A stretch of 64,000 nucleotides of DNA from assembly GCF_024347435.1 (NCBI RefSeq), contig NZ_AP025481.1, forward strand, positions 62,001 through 126,000, given 5' to 3'. The stretch's first letter is position 1; each line of letters opens with the position of its first letter. The notes under the pieces are model-generated. The model worked only from the letters and a program-made list of their open reading frames with translations, had not been told where the DNA came from and ran no database searches. Below, in pieces: positions 1 through 10,333 of this stretch. The translations under genes were made by a program, and so were the position numbers. Origin of the DNA: Vibrio cyclitrophicus. GTDB lineage: Bacteria; Pseudomonadota; Gammaproteobacteria; Enterobacterales; Vibrionaceae.

Positions 1-675
1 ATCGCCGCAGCTGTATGCCACGATCTGACTGATTTCGCTCAGGCTACGACCTGACTGTTGCTGCCATTCGTTGAAGGCTTTACTCGCTGCCAGTTGTGCT
101 CGCTTGGTGTTACGACCGCTATCAACCACGTCTGTGCTGCGTAGGTGTGCTTCAACATCTGATGACAAGATGAAGGTATCTTTACCCATTTGGCGCAGAG
201 TGTAGGCTCCAGTATTACCACCTAATCGCTTGCCGTGTTTTTTCAGGTAATCCCACAGCTCGGTGATACGTTCTGATGGCCAGTCGGCAACCATTTGCGA
301 GAAGGAATCCGCTTCACGCTTGGCATTGTGGATCATCATGGCGTTGGCAGGTATGGTCATTACCTTGGTGAGGTGGCGAATAATGCGCGGGTCTTGCGCT
401 TTCTGTTCCCACATCTCATTCGGCAGCATCAGCATCTTTTCAATATCGAACTCAAAGAATACTTCTTCAAATTGTGGCCACTTCTTTCTCACCACATTCC
501 ACGAAATACCACACTGGAAGACCTTTTCGGTAAAAGCGGCCAGCCAACGGTCATCAGTGATTTGTGATAACTCGGCTTGTGAAAGGGGCGCACGGACAAT
601 CTTTTCGAGTTCGGCCGCTCCGCCTTTACGGTGAGCCGCACGTTGATAAATGGTGTCGAATTTTTCTTGGGTCAT
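1..675 (-). CDS. DNA-3-methyladenine glycosylase I family protein (3' end beyond window)
   Basis: Base-excision repair enzyme predicted to remove 3-methyladenine from alkylated DNA. The frame is open from an ATG at 673-675 to the left edge, 225 codons with no stop, so the C-terminus is missing. The N-terminus reads MTQEKFDTIYQRAAHRKGG, followed by a segment resembling the adenine-glycosylase (PF03352) core: GISWNVVRKKWPQF near residue 65, a run ending in RIIRHLTKV, then GGNTGAYTLRQMGKDTF around residue 160. It is longer than classical Tag and has a different N-terminus, so it is a Tag-superfamily member rather than certain Tag. It lies 63 bp upstream of the HD-hydrolase gene on the same strand order. 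Family assignment is from recognition only. Confidence 0.75.
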   Translation of the reverse strand, partial: MTQEKFDTIYQRAAHRKGGAAELEKIVRAPLSQAELSQITDDRWLAAFTEKVFQCGISWNVVRKKWPQFEEVFFEFDIEKMLMLPNEMWEQKAQDPRIIRHLTKVMTIPANAMMIHNAKREADSFSQMVADWPSERITELWDYLKKHGKRLGGNTGAYTLRQMGKDTFILSSDVEAHLRSTDVVDSGRNTKRAQLAASKAFNEWQQQSGRSLSEISQIVAYSCGD

Positions 676-738
676 TGAAGGTTCCAAACTAAAGCGATTC
701 TTTATGATATGGGGACTAATTTCTATATGAAAAGGAGC

Positions 739-1365
739 TTAAGCTTCTGTCGCCAATTGAGCGAGAAAACCACGCATGTAGTCGGTGCGCTTGTTGGCTT
801 CTAATTTGGCAGATTCTGTATTCATTGTTTCAGCCAGCTTGAATAGCTTCACGTAAAAGTGGTCGACGCTGTAATGTTTGTCATCCAAGTCACGTTGCTT
901 CGCAAACGGGTCTTGGTGGTTATAGAGTTCTGCGTTAAAGCTCTGGCCCACATACAGGCAGCGAGCAATACCAATCGCACCGAGAGAATCTAGTCGATCG
1001 GCATCTTGGACGATTTGAGCTTCCAAGGTTTCTGGAGTGATGTTGGCACTGTAGCTGTGCGTGACAATAGCATGATGGACCTCATCCAAATAGGACGCAG
1101 GATAGTCGATAGATTTGAGGAAAGAAATCGCCTTGTCTGCTGCCATTTGCGAGCTTTGGGCTCTGTCCGGGTGGTTCTTAGGAAAGGTGAAGCAATCATG
1201 AAGGTAAGCGGCGGGTAGAACGACTTCAAGCTTGGCCTGTTCTTGGACACACAACGCCTTAGCGGTTTTGACTACGCGCTTGATGTGGCTGATGTCGTGA
1301 GCTGCATCTTGTGTCATCTCTCGCTGTGCAAAATCAAGCAGTTGGTCTTCAAACTTTTCCTTCAC
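739..1365 (-). CDS. HD-domain phosphohydrolase, YedJ-like
   Basis: A 208-residue predicted metal-dependent phosphohydrolase of the HD superfamily. Visible metal ligands fit the family: His in AAHDISHIKRV (about residue 25), the HD pair in AAYLHDCF (about 55), His residues in VHHAIVTHS (about 95) and Asp in IVQDADRLDSLGAIG (about 120). The stretch from DPFAKQRDLDDKHYSVDHF to the end closely resembles E. coli YedJ. The substrate is unknown. It is probably transcribed as a single gene; the neighbouring glycosylase lies 63 bp downstream in the same direction and could be co-transcribed. Full length for the family. Confidence 0.85.
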   Translation of the reverse strand: MKEKFEDQLLDFAQREMTQDAAHDISHIKRVVKTAKALCVQEQAKLEVVLPAAYLHDCFTFPKNHPDRAQSSQMAADKAISFLKSIDYPASYLDEVHHAIVTHSYSANITPETLEAQIVQDADRLDSLGAIGIARCLYVGQSFNAELYNHQDPFAKQRDLDDKHYSVDHFYVKLFKLAETMNTESAKLEANKRTDYMRGFLAQLATEA

Positions 1366-1482
1366 GCGTCTCTTTCTCCATATGTAGATGTTAGCAATCT
1401 GGCTTATTACTTAGGATATATTCCACCTCGACTGTAACAGTTTCAAGCGCGAGTTTTTATCTTTTATAAAAGGAGTACCCAC

Positions 1483-1507
1483 AAAAAAACCGACTTTGTG
1501 AGTCGGC
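1483..1507 (-). terminator. Rho-independent terminator after the HAD phosphatase gene
   Basis: Inverted repeat CCGACT (1490-1495) and AGTCGG (1501-1506) with a 5-base loop. A run of A just left of it on the plus strand becomes the T-tract on the minus strand. It ends the HAD gene at 1576-2235. Confidence 0.8.
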
Positions 1508-1575
1508 TTGATAGAGAGGCTTGTCTATGTATTTTAGGACGAGACAGGTAAAGCGTTATCAACGGTAATCAGAAC

Positions 1576-2235
1576 TTAAGCAGCGGCTTGTTGAAGCTGT
1601 GCTAACACATGATGCAGGGAAGGGCTGATCGTGTGACCAAGGGCTTTGACTTCTTCGCAAGGCTCAACCAGATCTGGGATCTGGAAACTGATCATGTTTG
1701 CAGCCATCGACGCGCGAATACCGTTGTTTGAATCTTCAAACGCTAGGCAGGTTTCAGGTGCAACACCGAGGCGTTCTGCCGCTAGCAGGTAGATCTCTGG
1801 ATGAGGCTTACCGTGAGTTACTTCGCAGCCTGTGCTTAACGAGGTGAAGTAAGAATCTAGGCCAGCCAACTCAAGCTTCTTTTTTGCAATATCAAGCTGA
1901 GTCGAGGTCGCCACCGCGATTGGAATGTCGTTTGATTTGAGCCATTCAAGAAGCTCAATCACGCCGTCTTTTACAGGGATCGCTTGGTTCTTAACAATCG
2001 CACTATAACGAGTTCGCCATTCGTTGTTTAACGCAGGATAATCTAAGCCTTCACCGTAACCATTTCTAAAGATCTGTTCGATGGTTTTTGCGTTACAGCC
2101 AATAATGCCTAGGTAGACATCTTGCAAAAACGGAACACCTTGCGCGTGACATGCTTCTTCAAAAACCTGCATACAAAGTCGCTCGGTGTCGAGCAGTAGT
2201 CCATCCATATCAAAAATAGCAGCTTGAAAATTCAT
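1576..2235 (-). CDS. HAD-superfamily phosphatase/phosphoglucomutase-like protein
   Basis: A 219-residue HAD hydrolase, subfamily IA, likely acting on a small phosphorylated metabolite in the cytoplasm. Motif I is FDMDGLLLDTE at residues 8-18 (nucleophile Asp and acid/base Asp), motif II the Ser/Thr in VATSTQ near residue 110, motif III the Lys in HGKPHPEIY near 140, and motif IV FEDSNNGI near 167. A helical cap lies between motifs I and II. The closest groups are beta-phosphoglucomutase-like and YniC/YcjU-like sugar phosphatases, but the sequence alone does not decide the substrate. Monocistronic, with its own terminator. Confidence 0.85.
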   Translation of the reverse strand: MNFQAAIFDMDGLLLDTERLCMQVFEEACHAQGVPFLQDVYLGIIGCNAKTIEQIFRNGYGEGLDYPALNNEWRTRYSAIVKNQAIPVKDGVIELLEWLKSNDIPIAVATSTQLDIAKKKLELAGLDSYFTSLSTGCEVTHGKPHPEIYLLAAERLGVAPETCLAFEDSNNGIRASMAANMISFQIPDLVEPCEEVKALGHTISPSLHHVLAQLQQAAA

Positions 2236-2646
2236 ATCCGTGGTTCTTTATCTATTGTCGTCGTGAGAATGAGTATTTTGACATAGTGTCTAAGGATAGG
2301 CGAGTCAGCGTTGAGTTAGAATCGGAAGTATTGGGTGTGCAATATGCTTCTGAATGACTTGAAATCTCATTAATTCAAGCTGAAATAATATCGTTCAGTT
2401 ATGAGCCTAATCTTTTATAGGTCATCGAGATCTAACAGATACAATTATGACTGTTATACATAACAAATCGAGGTCGGGTGTTTGTTTTACTATTACATTT
2501 CATAAACTTACAGGCTTGTTAGCGTGACCATAATCTTATAAAAAACAATTTGCGGTAGCCTTCAATGATAGTGTGACCAAGCAATAAGTAAATGGCTGAG
2601 CTTAGAGACAAAATATCATTAGTCCATATTTTTAGCAGGGTTGCTT
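2236..2646. promoter_or_regulatory. Intergenic region between the HAD gene and the Dcu transporter
   Basis: 411 bp with divergent promoters and no credible ORF. Two inverted repeats are visible: CTTGAA (2358-2363) with TTCAAG (2374-2379), and a TGTTAT/ATAACA dyad at about 2452-2465. Either could be a regulator site for the transporter. No clear FNR box of the TTGAT-N4-ATCAA type was found. Confidence 0.4.
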
Positions 2647-3975
2647 ATGTTGTATTTTGAGTTTCTATTTTTATTAGTCGTACTTTATATCGGGTCTCGG
2701 TATGGTGGTATTGGCTTAGGTGTTGTTTCTGGTATTGGTTTGGTTATCGAGGTGTTTGTCTTCAAGATGCCACCAACGTCTCCACCTGTCACTGTCATGT
2801 TGATCATCCTCGCAGTTGTGACTTGTGCTTCGATTTTAGAAGCGGCGGGAGGCTTGAAATACATGCTGCAAGTTGCGGAAAGGGTACTGAGAAAGAACCC
2901 GAAACGCGTCACCTTGATAGCACCGTTCGTGACTTACTCGATGACTTTCTTATTGGGTACTGGCCACGCGGTTTACTCTATTATGCCAATCATCGGCGAT
3001 GTGGCATTGAAGAACGGTATTCGTCCTGAGCGTCCAATGGCAGCTGCGTCGGTAGCATCTCAGTTGGCGATTACGGCATCACCAATCTCTGCGGCTGTGG
3101 TGTACTACCTCGCGCAGCTATCTGATATTCAACACTCTATTACTCTGCTTTCTATTTTGATGGTGACGGTTCCTGCAACATTGTTTGGTACGTTCTTGCT
3201 TTCTTTGTATAGCTTAAAACGCGGTAAAGAATTGAGCGACGATCCTGAATACCAAGCACGCCTAAAAGATCCTGAGTGGAAAAAACGCATTGAAAGCACC
3301 ACCGCGACCTCTTTGGATGAAGTTCTGCCAACTTCGGCTCGTAATGCGGTTTTGATTTTCCTATTGTCGATTGTCGTGATTGTCATCGTGGCAATGGTGC
3401 CAGAGATCCGAACCATCGTAGACGGCGACAAGCCAATCAAGATGTCAGTGATCATCCAGATGATGATGCTCTGTTTCGGCGGTATCATTTTGCTGGCAAC
3501 TAAAACTGATCCGCGTGATGTGCCAAACGGCGTGGTATTCAAATCGGGTATGGTGGCGGCGATTGCTATCTTCGGTATCGCATGGATGTCGGATACTTAC
3601 TTCCAATATGCAATGCCTCAATTTAAGTCGGGCATCGTGGAAATGGTGACTAACTACCCATGGACGTTCGCACTAGCGCTATTCATTGTATCGGTTGTGG
3701 TGAACTCTCAAGCAGCAACTGCACGTATGATGCTACCTGTTGGCCTTGGCTTAGGGCTAGACCCAGCACTGCTTATCGGCTTGATGCCAGCAGTTTACGG
3801 CTACTTCTTTATCCCGAACTACCCATCAGACATCGCAACAGTGAACTTCGATGTCTCTGGCACAACCAAGATTGGTAAGTGGTACTTCAACCACTCATTC
3901 ATGTCGGTTGGTTTAATCGGTGTAGTAGGCGCATGTTGTTTAGGCTACGCATTGGCTCAGATTTTTATCGCTTAA
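2647..3975 (+). CDS. Anaerobic C4-dicarboxylate transporter, DcuA/DcuB family
   Basis: Inner-membrane carrier of about 442 residues, predicted to exchange or take up fumarate, malate, aspartate or succinate. Hydrophobic segments run through the whole length. Family hallmarks are visible: YGGIGLGVVSGIGL near the start, TFLLGTGHAVYSIMPII around 105, VNSQAATARMMLPVGL around 355, and a C-terminal FIPNYPSDIATVNFD. These match PF03605 (Dcu), whose E. coli members are 433-446 residues. A TTG at 2641 also opens the frame, but the AGCAGGG ribosome site at 2634-2640 suits the ATG at 2647. It has its own terminator. DcuA and DcuB cannot be told apart here. Confidence 0.88.
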   Translation: MLYFEFLFLLVVLYIGSRYGGIGLGVVSGIGLVIEVFVFKMPPTSPPVTVMLIILAVVTCASILEAAGGLKYMLQVAERVLRKNPKRVTLIAPFVTYSMTFLLGTGHAVYSIMPIIGDVALKNGIRPERPMAAASVASQLAITASPISAAVVYYLAQLSDIQHSITLLSILMVTVPATLFGTFLLSLYSLKRGKELSDDPEYQARLKDPEWKKRIESTTATSLDEVLPTSARNAVLIFLLSIVVIVIVAMVPEIRTIVDGDKPIKMSVIIQMMMLCFGGIILLATKTDPRDVPNGVVFKSGMVAAIAIFGIAWMSDTYFQYAMPQFKSGIVEMVTNYPWTFALALFIVSVVVNSQAATARMMLPVGLGLGLDPALLIGLMPAVYGYFFIPNYPSDIATVNFDVSGTTKIGKWYFNHSFMSVGLIGVVGACCLGYALAQIFIA

Positions 3976-4005
3976 TTAAACTAGCGATAACGAGATAAGA
4001 AACGA

Positions 4006-4037
4006 AAAACAGCGCCTATTGAGGCGCTGTTTTTGTT
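4006..4037 (+). terminator. Strong rho-independent terminator after the Dcu gene
   Basis: Stem ACAGCGCC (4009-4016) and GGCGCTGT (4023-4030) with a 6-base loop and a following T-run. A-rich bases on the left make it potentially bidirectional, serving the DUF4144 gene as well. Confidence 0.9.
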
Positions 4038-4082
4038 TAATCTGTCTTGGGCATTAGCTTTGATACGAGCTCTAAACCAATA

Positions 4083-4406
4083 TTAACGTGGCTCAAAAGC
4101 CAAAGACTGAATCGCTTCTTCAATGGTCAGGAAGTGGATCTTCATCAGACACACTTCTGCCTTCTGGAACTCGTGATTTCGAATAAGTTTAGTCACGCTT
4201 TCAACCGAATATTGGTTTGCTCGTTTCGCTAGAGACAGTTGATTTGAGTTTGATTGAAGCGAGTAGCTATCGCCTTCAGAATCAATGAGATAATCATCTT
4301 CGCCCAAGATCATGTCTGAGCATTCTGCCTGAAAATCGTTCTCGGATGCGACGTAAATAAGCTCATCGTCACCGTCGAGTTTTACCAAAGATGGCCAACT
4401 GATCAT
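4083..4406 (-). CDS. DUF4144-type hypothetical protein
   Basis: A 107-residue acidic cytoplasmic protein of unknown function that I recognise as the Vibrio/Shewanella DUF4144 family from MISWPSLVKLDGDDELIY at the N-terminus and HEFQKAEVCLMKIHFL near the C-terminus. No signal peptide or membrane segment. Full length for the family. It precedes the CLCA_X gene's 3' end by about 90 bp in the same orientation, though each seems to have its own spacing for a promoter. Confidence 0.8.
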   Translation of the reverse strand: MISWPSLVKLDGDDELIYVASENDFQAECSDMILGEDDYLIDSEGDSYSLQSNSNQLSLAKRANQYSVESVTKLIRNHEFQKAEVCLMKIHFLTIEEAIQSLAFEPR

Positions 4407-4499
4407 TACTGCCTCTAAATCATGGATGTTGAAATTTGAGTACCGACTATAAACACTTTCCGCTGTTGGATCACCTATTCCTCCTAACGATTTAAAACG

Positions 4500-5291
4500 T
4501 TACTTACTTAGAGAACGACCCAACGGCGCGAAATAACCTTGGAGTGCTTGATAAATCTCTTTGCGATGCGTGAGGTCTGGATAGAGAGGGAGCATATCCG
4601 TTTTGGTCGTACCATCGACTAAATAAGAGTTTTCGATCTCTGAGCAAGATTCTATGGTAGCTTCAAAGGCGCGCGCCATCATCTCTGTAGGTAGTGAGAA
4701 GTAACGGGTAGACATTGCTTTGTCTGCAATAACACTACGTGCAACGTAATCGTGTTTATCCAGGTTGTTGTCGCTTAGCAGGGTAGCATCGAAGAGAGAC
4801 ATCAAATACTCGTTTAATGGATGAGGCCGTACTTTTCTATCGTGCAACCAACAATCGGTGGCAAACAAGATCTGCTTACGAGGACCTGAGGTATCGCCAA
4901 TCTCAAATGCTTTCTCAGCTATATAGTGATCAAAGGCATGCCAGAACTCATGCGCTAGCGCACCAGCGCCGGCGTTCTTGGCTAGGGCGAGTTCTCTTTG
5001 ATTTGGGGCGTAGTGTGCTTGTACACCTTTTCTACCACCACTGCCGAATGCTAAACCTAACGTGCCTCGAAGGCCAATTGCTTCAGGTGGTAGAGCCAAG
5101 ATATAGGCCAAATCTGCTAAAGAATCGAATATCAGATTTGCAGCCAATTCTTTCTCTTCTTTCGTCACCCAAGCTCCGACACGAATGCTGCCCATACCAA
5201 AGGTCTGTTTGATGTCCATAAAAGACACCTGATCGCCATGTCGGTAGTCTGGGCCTTTACGAGTCTTGTATTTAAAGTGGGTTAGCTTCAA
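4500..5291 (-). CDS. CLCA_X-type protein with HExxH metalloprotease-like motif
   Basis: A 263-residue protein matching what I recall as the CLCA_X family in Vibrio. The centre contains GAGALAHEFWHAFDHYIAEK (about residues 130-150), whose HEFWH is a zinc-type HExxH with a further HxxxxH-like spacing to AFDHY. The motif also recalls the LPD1 domain of large polyvalent phage and plasmid proteins. The N-terminus (FMDIKQTFGMGSIRVGAWVT) is typical of the family. No signal peptide is visible, so it is probably cytoplasmic. Peptidase activity is an inference from the motif; function is not established. Confidence 0.75.
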   Translation of the reverse strand: MKLTHFKYKTRKGPDYRHGDQVSFMDIKQTFGMGSIRVGAWVTKEEKELAANLIFDSLADLAYILALPPEAIGLRGTLGLAFGSGGRKGVQAHYAPNQRELALAKNAGAGALAHEFWHAFDHYIAEKAFEIGDTSGPRKQILFATDCWLHDRKVRPHPLNEYLMSLFDATLLSDNNLDKHDYVARSVIADKAMSTRYFSLPTEMMARAFEATIESCSEIENSYLVDGTTKTDMLPLYPDLTHRKEIYQALQGYFAPLGRSLSK

Positions 5292-5426
5292 AGGGGGCCT
5301 TGGAAACAGAAATAGGGTTGAATGAGATGCTATTTTGGGGTTGCATGATGTTTAGTTGCACCCTTTTGGAGCCACTTTGAGCTGCATCTCTTGTGATTAA
5401 AGGAAGTTAGCACTTTTGACTGCAAA

Positions 5427-6167
5427 TTACCGATCAAAATGAGTTAGATTAAATTCAAAAGCCTCCCATGAGGTTGGGTTACCTTCGCGAGTCAGAGGAA
5501 ACAAAGACTCGTGTGGTTTTGCATAACTTAAACGATGCAGTCTTTGAGTGACGTGGTAGCTATCCAATCCTGATATTGTGACCAAGTCTAACGCTTCTAA
5601 ATCGAGGTAGCCATCCGGCATCATGGCGCGCTTTGGTGCGTGAATCGTAATAACTTCACCAATCAACATCTGAGTTTGATTACTTTCTATTGTAATTTTC
5701 TCTTTGAAGGTTAAGCCTATTTTCAGTGGGCTTTCCAAGACAAACGGGGCTGGAAATACATCGTCGTAATATGGCGTGAGACCGACCGCATTGAATTCTG
5801 AGATTGGTTTAGGATAGCGAGCCGAAGTTTGATGCGCTTTTCTAACAAATTCTGCACCAATGCTATTAATGGTGAAGTGCTTCGTTTCTAGAATATTCTC
5901 TAATGTGTGGCGTCTACTTTCACTGGGGCGCACGATAAAGCCAAACAATGGTGGATTCGATCCTAAATGAACGACCGAGCTGATAACCGCAAGGTTATCT
6001 AAGCCTTCTTTATCGCAGGTACCAATAAGGTTAGCGCTTTTGAACCCCGACAGAGAGTTAATCAAGCGAGTCCGATGCCTTTGATCCATTGTTTGCAGAT
6101 CATGCTTTGCAAGGGTGACGTCCTTCATGTTTTCTCTAGTTTTCATTTTTATCACAACTTTGCTCAC
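5427..6167 (-). CDS. Flavin reductase-like (DIM6/NTAB) FMN-binding protein
   Basis: A 246-residue protein with a flavin-reductase-like split-barrel FMN-binding domain. Visible family features are the early GFKSANLIGTCDKEGLDNLA segment, NPPLFGFIVRPSESRRHTLENI (about residue 75), and HFTINSIG. It is divergent from a ferric-reductase/ferredoxin-reductase-like gene (6388) across 220 bp, so the two may share a redox role and control region. Several Met codons lie near the start (residues 1, 8, 14); the true start could be internal. The substrate is unknown. Confidence 0.8.
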   Translation of the reverse strand: MSKVVIKMKTRENMKDVTLAKHDLQTMDQRHRTRLINSLSGFKSANLIGTCDKEGLDNLAVISSVVHLGSNPPLFGFIVRPSESRRHTLENILETKHFTINSIGAEFVRKAHQTSARYPKPISEFNAVGLTPYYDDVFPAPFVLESPLKIGLTFKEKITIESNQTQMLIGEVITIHAPKRAMMPDGYLDLEALDLVTISGLDSYHVTQRLHRLSYAKPHESLFPLTREGNPTSWEAFEFNLTHFDR

Positions 6168-6387
6168 TAACGGATCAATATGTACGCAGCACTACTCTCT
6201 ATCGATCAACAGGTTTTCATTAAATAGCGATTTAGAGTGACGCTAGTGACAATTACGCGAGGTCATTACTCGTTATGTGGTGTTTCTCTTTCCGCAGCGA
6301 TAACTCTTTGCATAGATTTACGCACTTTGACTTCTCTTTACATCCCAGAAACTAAAGTAAAGTTATAGTCTATGAGAGTGCAGAAAA

Positions 6388-7719
6388 ATGAAAACAGTTC
6401 GTAATGTCATTTGGGTAATGGTTGCCACGATGTCAGTATTTTGGTTTGCGATGGAACCGCAACTCTTCGCTTCAAATAACGTATTTGAATGGCGCTCGGC
6501 CATGATTCAGTATTCGGGTATTTTGTCTCTGATGTTGATGTCGATAGCCATGCTGTTAGCGATGCGTTTTCCTATGATCGAGAATTGGCTTAACGGTATG
6601 GACAAAGCGTATCGCGTGCATAAGTGGCTTGGTATCGGTGGGGTGTCTCTAGGTGTCGCGCATTGGCTGTGGTACCAAGTCCCTAAGTGGTTGGTTATGT
6701 CTGGAGTGCTGGAGAAACCGATTCATCATGACGGTTTAGGCCCTCAAGGTGTTTTGTCTGGTTGGGAAGCTTGGGCCAATGAATTACGTGGTTTTGCTCA
6801 GAACATCGGGGAGTGGGGGTTCTATTTATTGCTTGTTTTACTTGTTGCCTCGTTATGGGCGGCAATCAAGTACAAACCATTTAAACTGTCACATCGCCTT
6901 ATGTCGTTGGCGTATCTATTGCTCGCCTTTCATTCGGTGTTACTTATCAAACGAGCGTATTGGGGTGAGCCTATTTATTACCTAACTTTGGCTTTTGCTG
7001 TGATGGGTTCTATTGCGGCGGTATACAGCTTATTAGGTTTTGTTGGGCGTCGTAATCGCCATTCTTCCACTGTAGTTTCGACTCGCTATTTCCCCCAAGC
7101 ATCAGTAATGGAATTGATATTAAAGCCGAATGTATCTTGGCAAGGCCATAAAGCTGGACAGTTCGCGTATTTATGCTTTGGCAATGAAGACCCGCATCCA
7201 TTTACCATCGTTTCAGGTAGTGAAGAGTCAGAACTCCGTTTCTTGATCAAAGAGCTAGGCGATTTTACTACAGATTTGTATGGTCGAGTTAATATTGGTG
7301 ACAGTGTCACAATTGAGGGGCCTTATGGGCGTCTTGAGTTTGACCTAAGTAAGCCACAAATTTGGGTTGCTGGTGGAGTCGGGATCGCTTCATTTTTTGC
7401 GACACTAGAAGCTCTCAAAATAAAGACGAGTCATCCTCGGATTGAATTGTTTTATTGCACTCGCGGCGTTGATGAAAACTTAGTCGATGAACTATGGCAT
7501 CTCGCACATCAAGTAGGCGTGAAGTTGAACGTGATAGATACTGCTCATTCACCACGGTTAAACGCAGAGCAAATTTTGAACCGATGTGGTGATCTAAATG
7601 ATTACGAACTCTATTTCTGTGGGCCTGAGTTATTCTCAAAATCACTGAAAAAAGAGCTCGATGCGTATCAATTTAATATTGAAAAAAATTACCATGAAGA
7701 ATTATTTGTGATGCGTTGA
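6388..7719 (+). CDS. Ferric reductase-like transmembrane flavocytochrome
   Basis: A 443-residue inner-membrane redox protein. The N-terminal half has about six hydrophobic helices with His residues suited to haem binding (YRVHKWLG and VAHWLWY near residues 75-95; LSHRLM and FHSVLL near 170-190). The C-terminal half is a ferredoxin-NADP reductase-like module: DPHPFTIVSG for FAD (about 272), then WVAGGVGIASFFA (about 330) and ELYFCGPE (about 413) for NAD(P)H. This is the ferric reductase/NADPH oxidase-like arrangement, moving electrons from cytosolic NAD(P)H across the membrane. The acceptor is not known. The divergent flavin reductase-like gene supports a redox function. Confidence 0.85.
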   Translation: MKTVRNVIWVMVATMSVFWFAMEPQLFASNNVFEWRSAMIQYSGILSLMLMSIAMLLAMRFPMIENWLNGMDKAYRVHKWLGIGGVSLGVAHWLWYQVPKWLVMSGVLEKPIHHDGLGPQGVLSGWEAWANELRGFAQNIGEWGFYLLLVLLVASLWAAIKYKPFKLSHRLMSLAYLLLAFHSVLLIKRAYWGEPIYYLTLAFAVMGSIAAVYSLLGFVGRRNRHSSTVVSTRYFPQASVMELILKPNVSWQGHKAGQFAYLCFGNEDPHPFTIVSGSEESELRFLIKELGDFTTDLYGRVNIGDSVTIEGPYGRLEFDLSKPQIWVAGGVGIASFFATLEALKIKTSHPRIELFYCTRGVDENLVDELWHLAHQVGVKLNVIDTAHSPRLNAEQILNRCGDLNDYELYFCGPELFSKSLKKELDAYQFNIEKNYHEELFVMR

Positions 7720-7891
7720 TCAGATGAAATACGCGTCTTTAATTCGGAGTAAGATAGCTTCTTGGGGCTGAGGCTGATAACAGCAGCCACGCGGAAAGTC
7801 TAAAAATGTACGAACTCGCTCAATTTGCTATTGCAGCAGTTTGCTATTGAGCGATACCATATAAGGCTATTTATTTGGTAAAGATTCAATT

Positions 7892-8299
7892 ATGTCAGAT
7901 GAAAAACTCGCACTAGAGTGGATGCGTCAACAAGCTCATAAAGTTGACCCATATGTTATCAATCCGTCGTTTGATGAATGTGTTGAGCTGCTCGACCCTG
8001 CTTTCAAGAAAGGCAAGAGTGTTGCTCAGCTAAAATATCTGCTATCAGAAGCGGATCGCCGAGCAGGTGCTGCCGAGCGTAAACATGCCGCCTTAAAGTA
8101 TGCCAAAGAGAAAAGTCCAAATGCAGGTCAAATCTTGCGCCTGCAAAGCAAACTTCAACAAGTCCAATTAGCATTAAAGCTAGCGACTGGCGATAACAAT
8201 ATGACTATCTCGCAGTTCTGTTCTGAATACGATGTCTCTAAACGTGACGGTAATACGGCATGGAATGAAAAGCTAGTTGAGCAGGGTAAAAGAAAGTAA
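7892..8299 (+). CDS. Hypothetical protein, helical
   Basis: A 135-residue charged protein of unknown function, starting MSDEKLALEWMRQQAHK. It is rich in Lys, Ala and Glu, with probable helices in residues 40-75 and 80-105 (LRLQSKLQQVQLALKLA), and no signal peptide or membrane segment. It lies 170 bp after the flavocytochrome gene and has its own terminator, so it appears monocistronic. No known domain was recognised. Confidence 0.7.
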   Translation: MSDEKLALEWMRQQAHKVDPYVINPSFDECVELLDPAFKKGKSVAQLKYLLSEADRRAGAAERKHAALKYAKEKSPNAGQILRLQSKLQQVQLALKLATGDNNMTISQFCSEYDVSKRDGNTAWNEKLVEQGKRK

Positions 8300-8395
8300 C
8301 GGCTTCAACGAATCTATACCTTTTTCAACCACGGCTAGAAAGGCTAACCTAGCTTCGAAAACATCTCCCACTGTTGGTGAGAATGTTCTGCATTT

Positions 8396-8428
8396 AAAAA
8401 GCCTGAAAATTTCACCTCAGGCTTTGCC
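8396..8428 (+). terminator. Rho-independent terminator after the 7892-8299 gene
   Basis: Stem AAAGCCTGA (about 8398-8406) and TCAGGCTTT (8417-8425) with a 10-base loop, followed by a T/C-rich tract. Confidence 0.75.
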
Positions 8429-8601
8429 TCTGCTTTTCCTAATTGATGTTCACTTAATTGTTACCTTCGCTTCAATGGAAGACTTTAATACGCTTAGGCT
8501 CAATCATAGGCTCGTTTTTATTCGTTGAGCTATGTGCGCGATACACTATTTTTAGCCCATTAATCAATTTCACTTGTGACAAAGTTATCAGAATCATGCA
8601 T

Positions 8602-8621
8602 TTTCGGTAACGTTCCCGAAA
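8602..8621. promoter_or_regulatory. LacI-type operator upstream of the sucrose porin (distal)
   Basis: Near-perfect 20-bp palindrome reading TTTCGGTAACGTTCCCGAAA with the central CG typical of LacI/GalR operators. It shares the CGTTCCCGAAA half with the site before the PTS gene at 11498-11517. The likely ligand is the repressor at 10334-11320. Distance to the porin start is about 170 bp. Confidence 0.65.
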
Positions 8622-8741
8622 TTATCGATCTATCATCCACCCAGATACAAAAGTGAAGTAATCAACACGACTGATTTCTATTTCTTCTTCGATATAGAGC
8701 TTATACATCAAAATTATAAGCCGAAATGCGCTTACGAATTA

Positions 8742-8761
8742 TTTTGGGAACGTTTGCAAAT
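8742..8761. promoter_or_regulatory. LacI-type operator upstream of the sucrose porin (proximal)
   Basis: GGGAACGTTTGCAAA at 8746-8760, the reverse complement of the core seen before the PTS gene (TTTGCAAACGTTCCC). It sits 30-50 bp before the porin ATG, where a repressor would block transcription. Confidence 0.65.
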
Positions 8762-8777
8762 AATCCAAAACAATTAA

Positions 8778-10166
<1,389 letters not shown>

Positions 10167-10225
10167 TTGCTTGATATATCGTTGAGATAGAGATCGTCAA
10201 TCATGATGTGATATTTGCATCATTA

Positions 10226-10267
10226 AATGCCAACCTTATCATTTTAACTTGTAGGTTGGCATTTTGG
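10226..10267 (+). terminator. Terminator after the porin gene
   Basis: 11-bp stem AATGCCAACCT (10226-10236) with AGGTTGGCATT (10253-10263), followed by a short T stretch. It separates the porin from the convergent repressor gene. Confidence 0.75.
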
Positions 10268-10333
10268 CATCTGTGTTTAGATGTTTGACTAGTTAATACT
10301 CTGGCTCTTTTTGCTAGCTGTTGAACTGATTAA

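Noticed and set aside
263..634. Plus-strand ORFs of 90-123 codons at the left edge
   Set aside because: They lie over the minus-strand glycosylase frame, which is open across the whole segment and matches a family.
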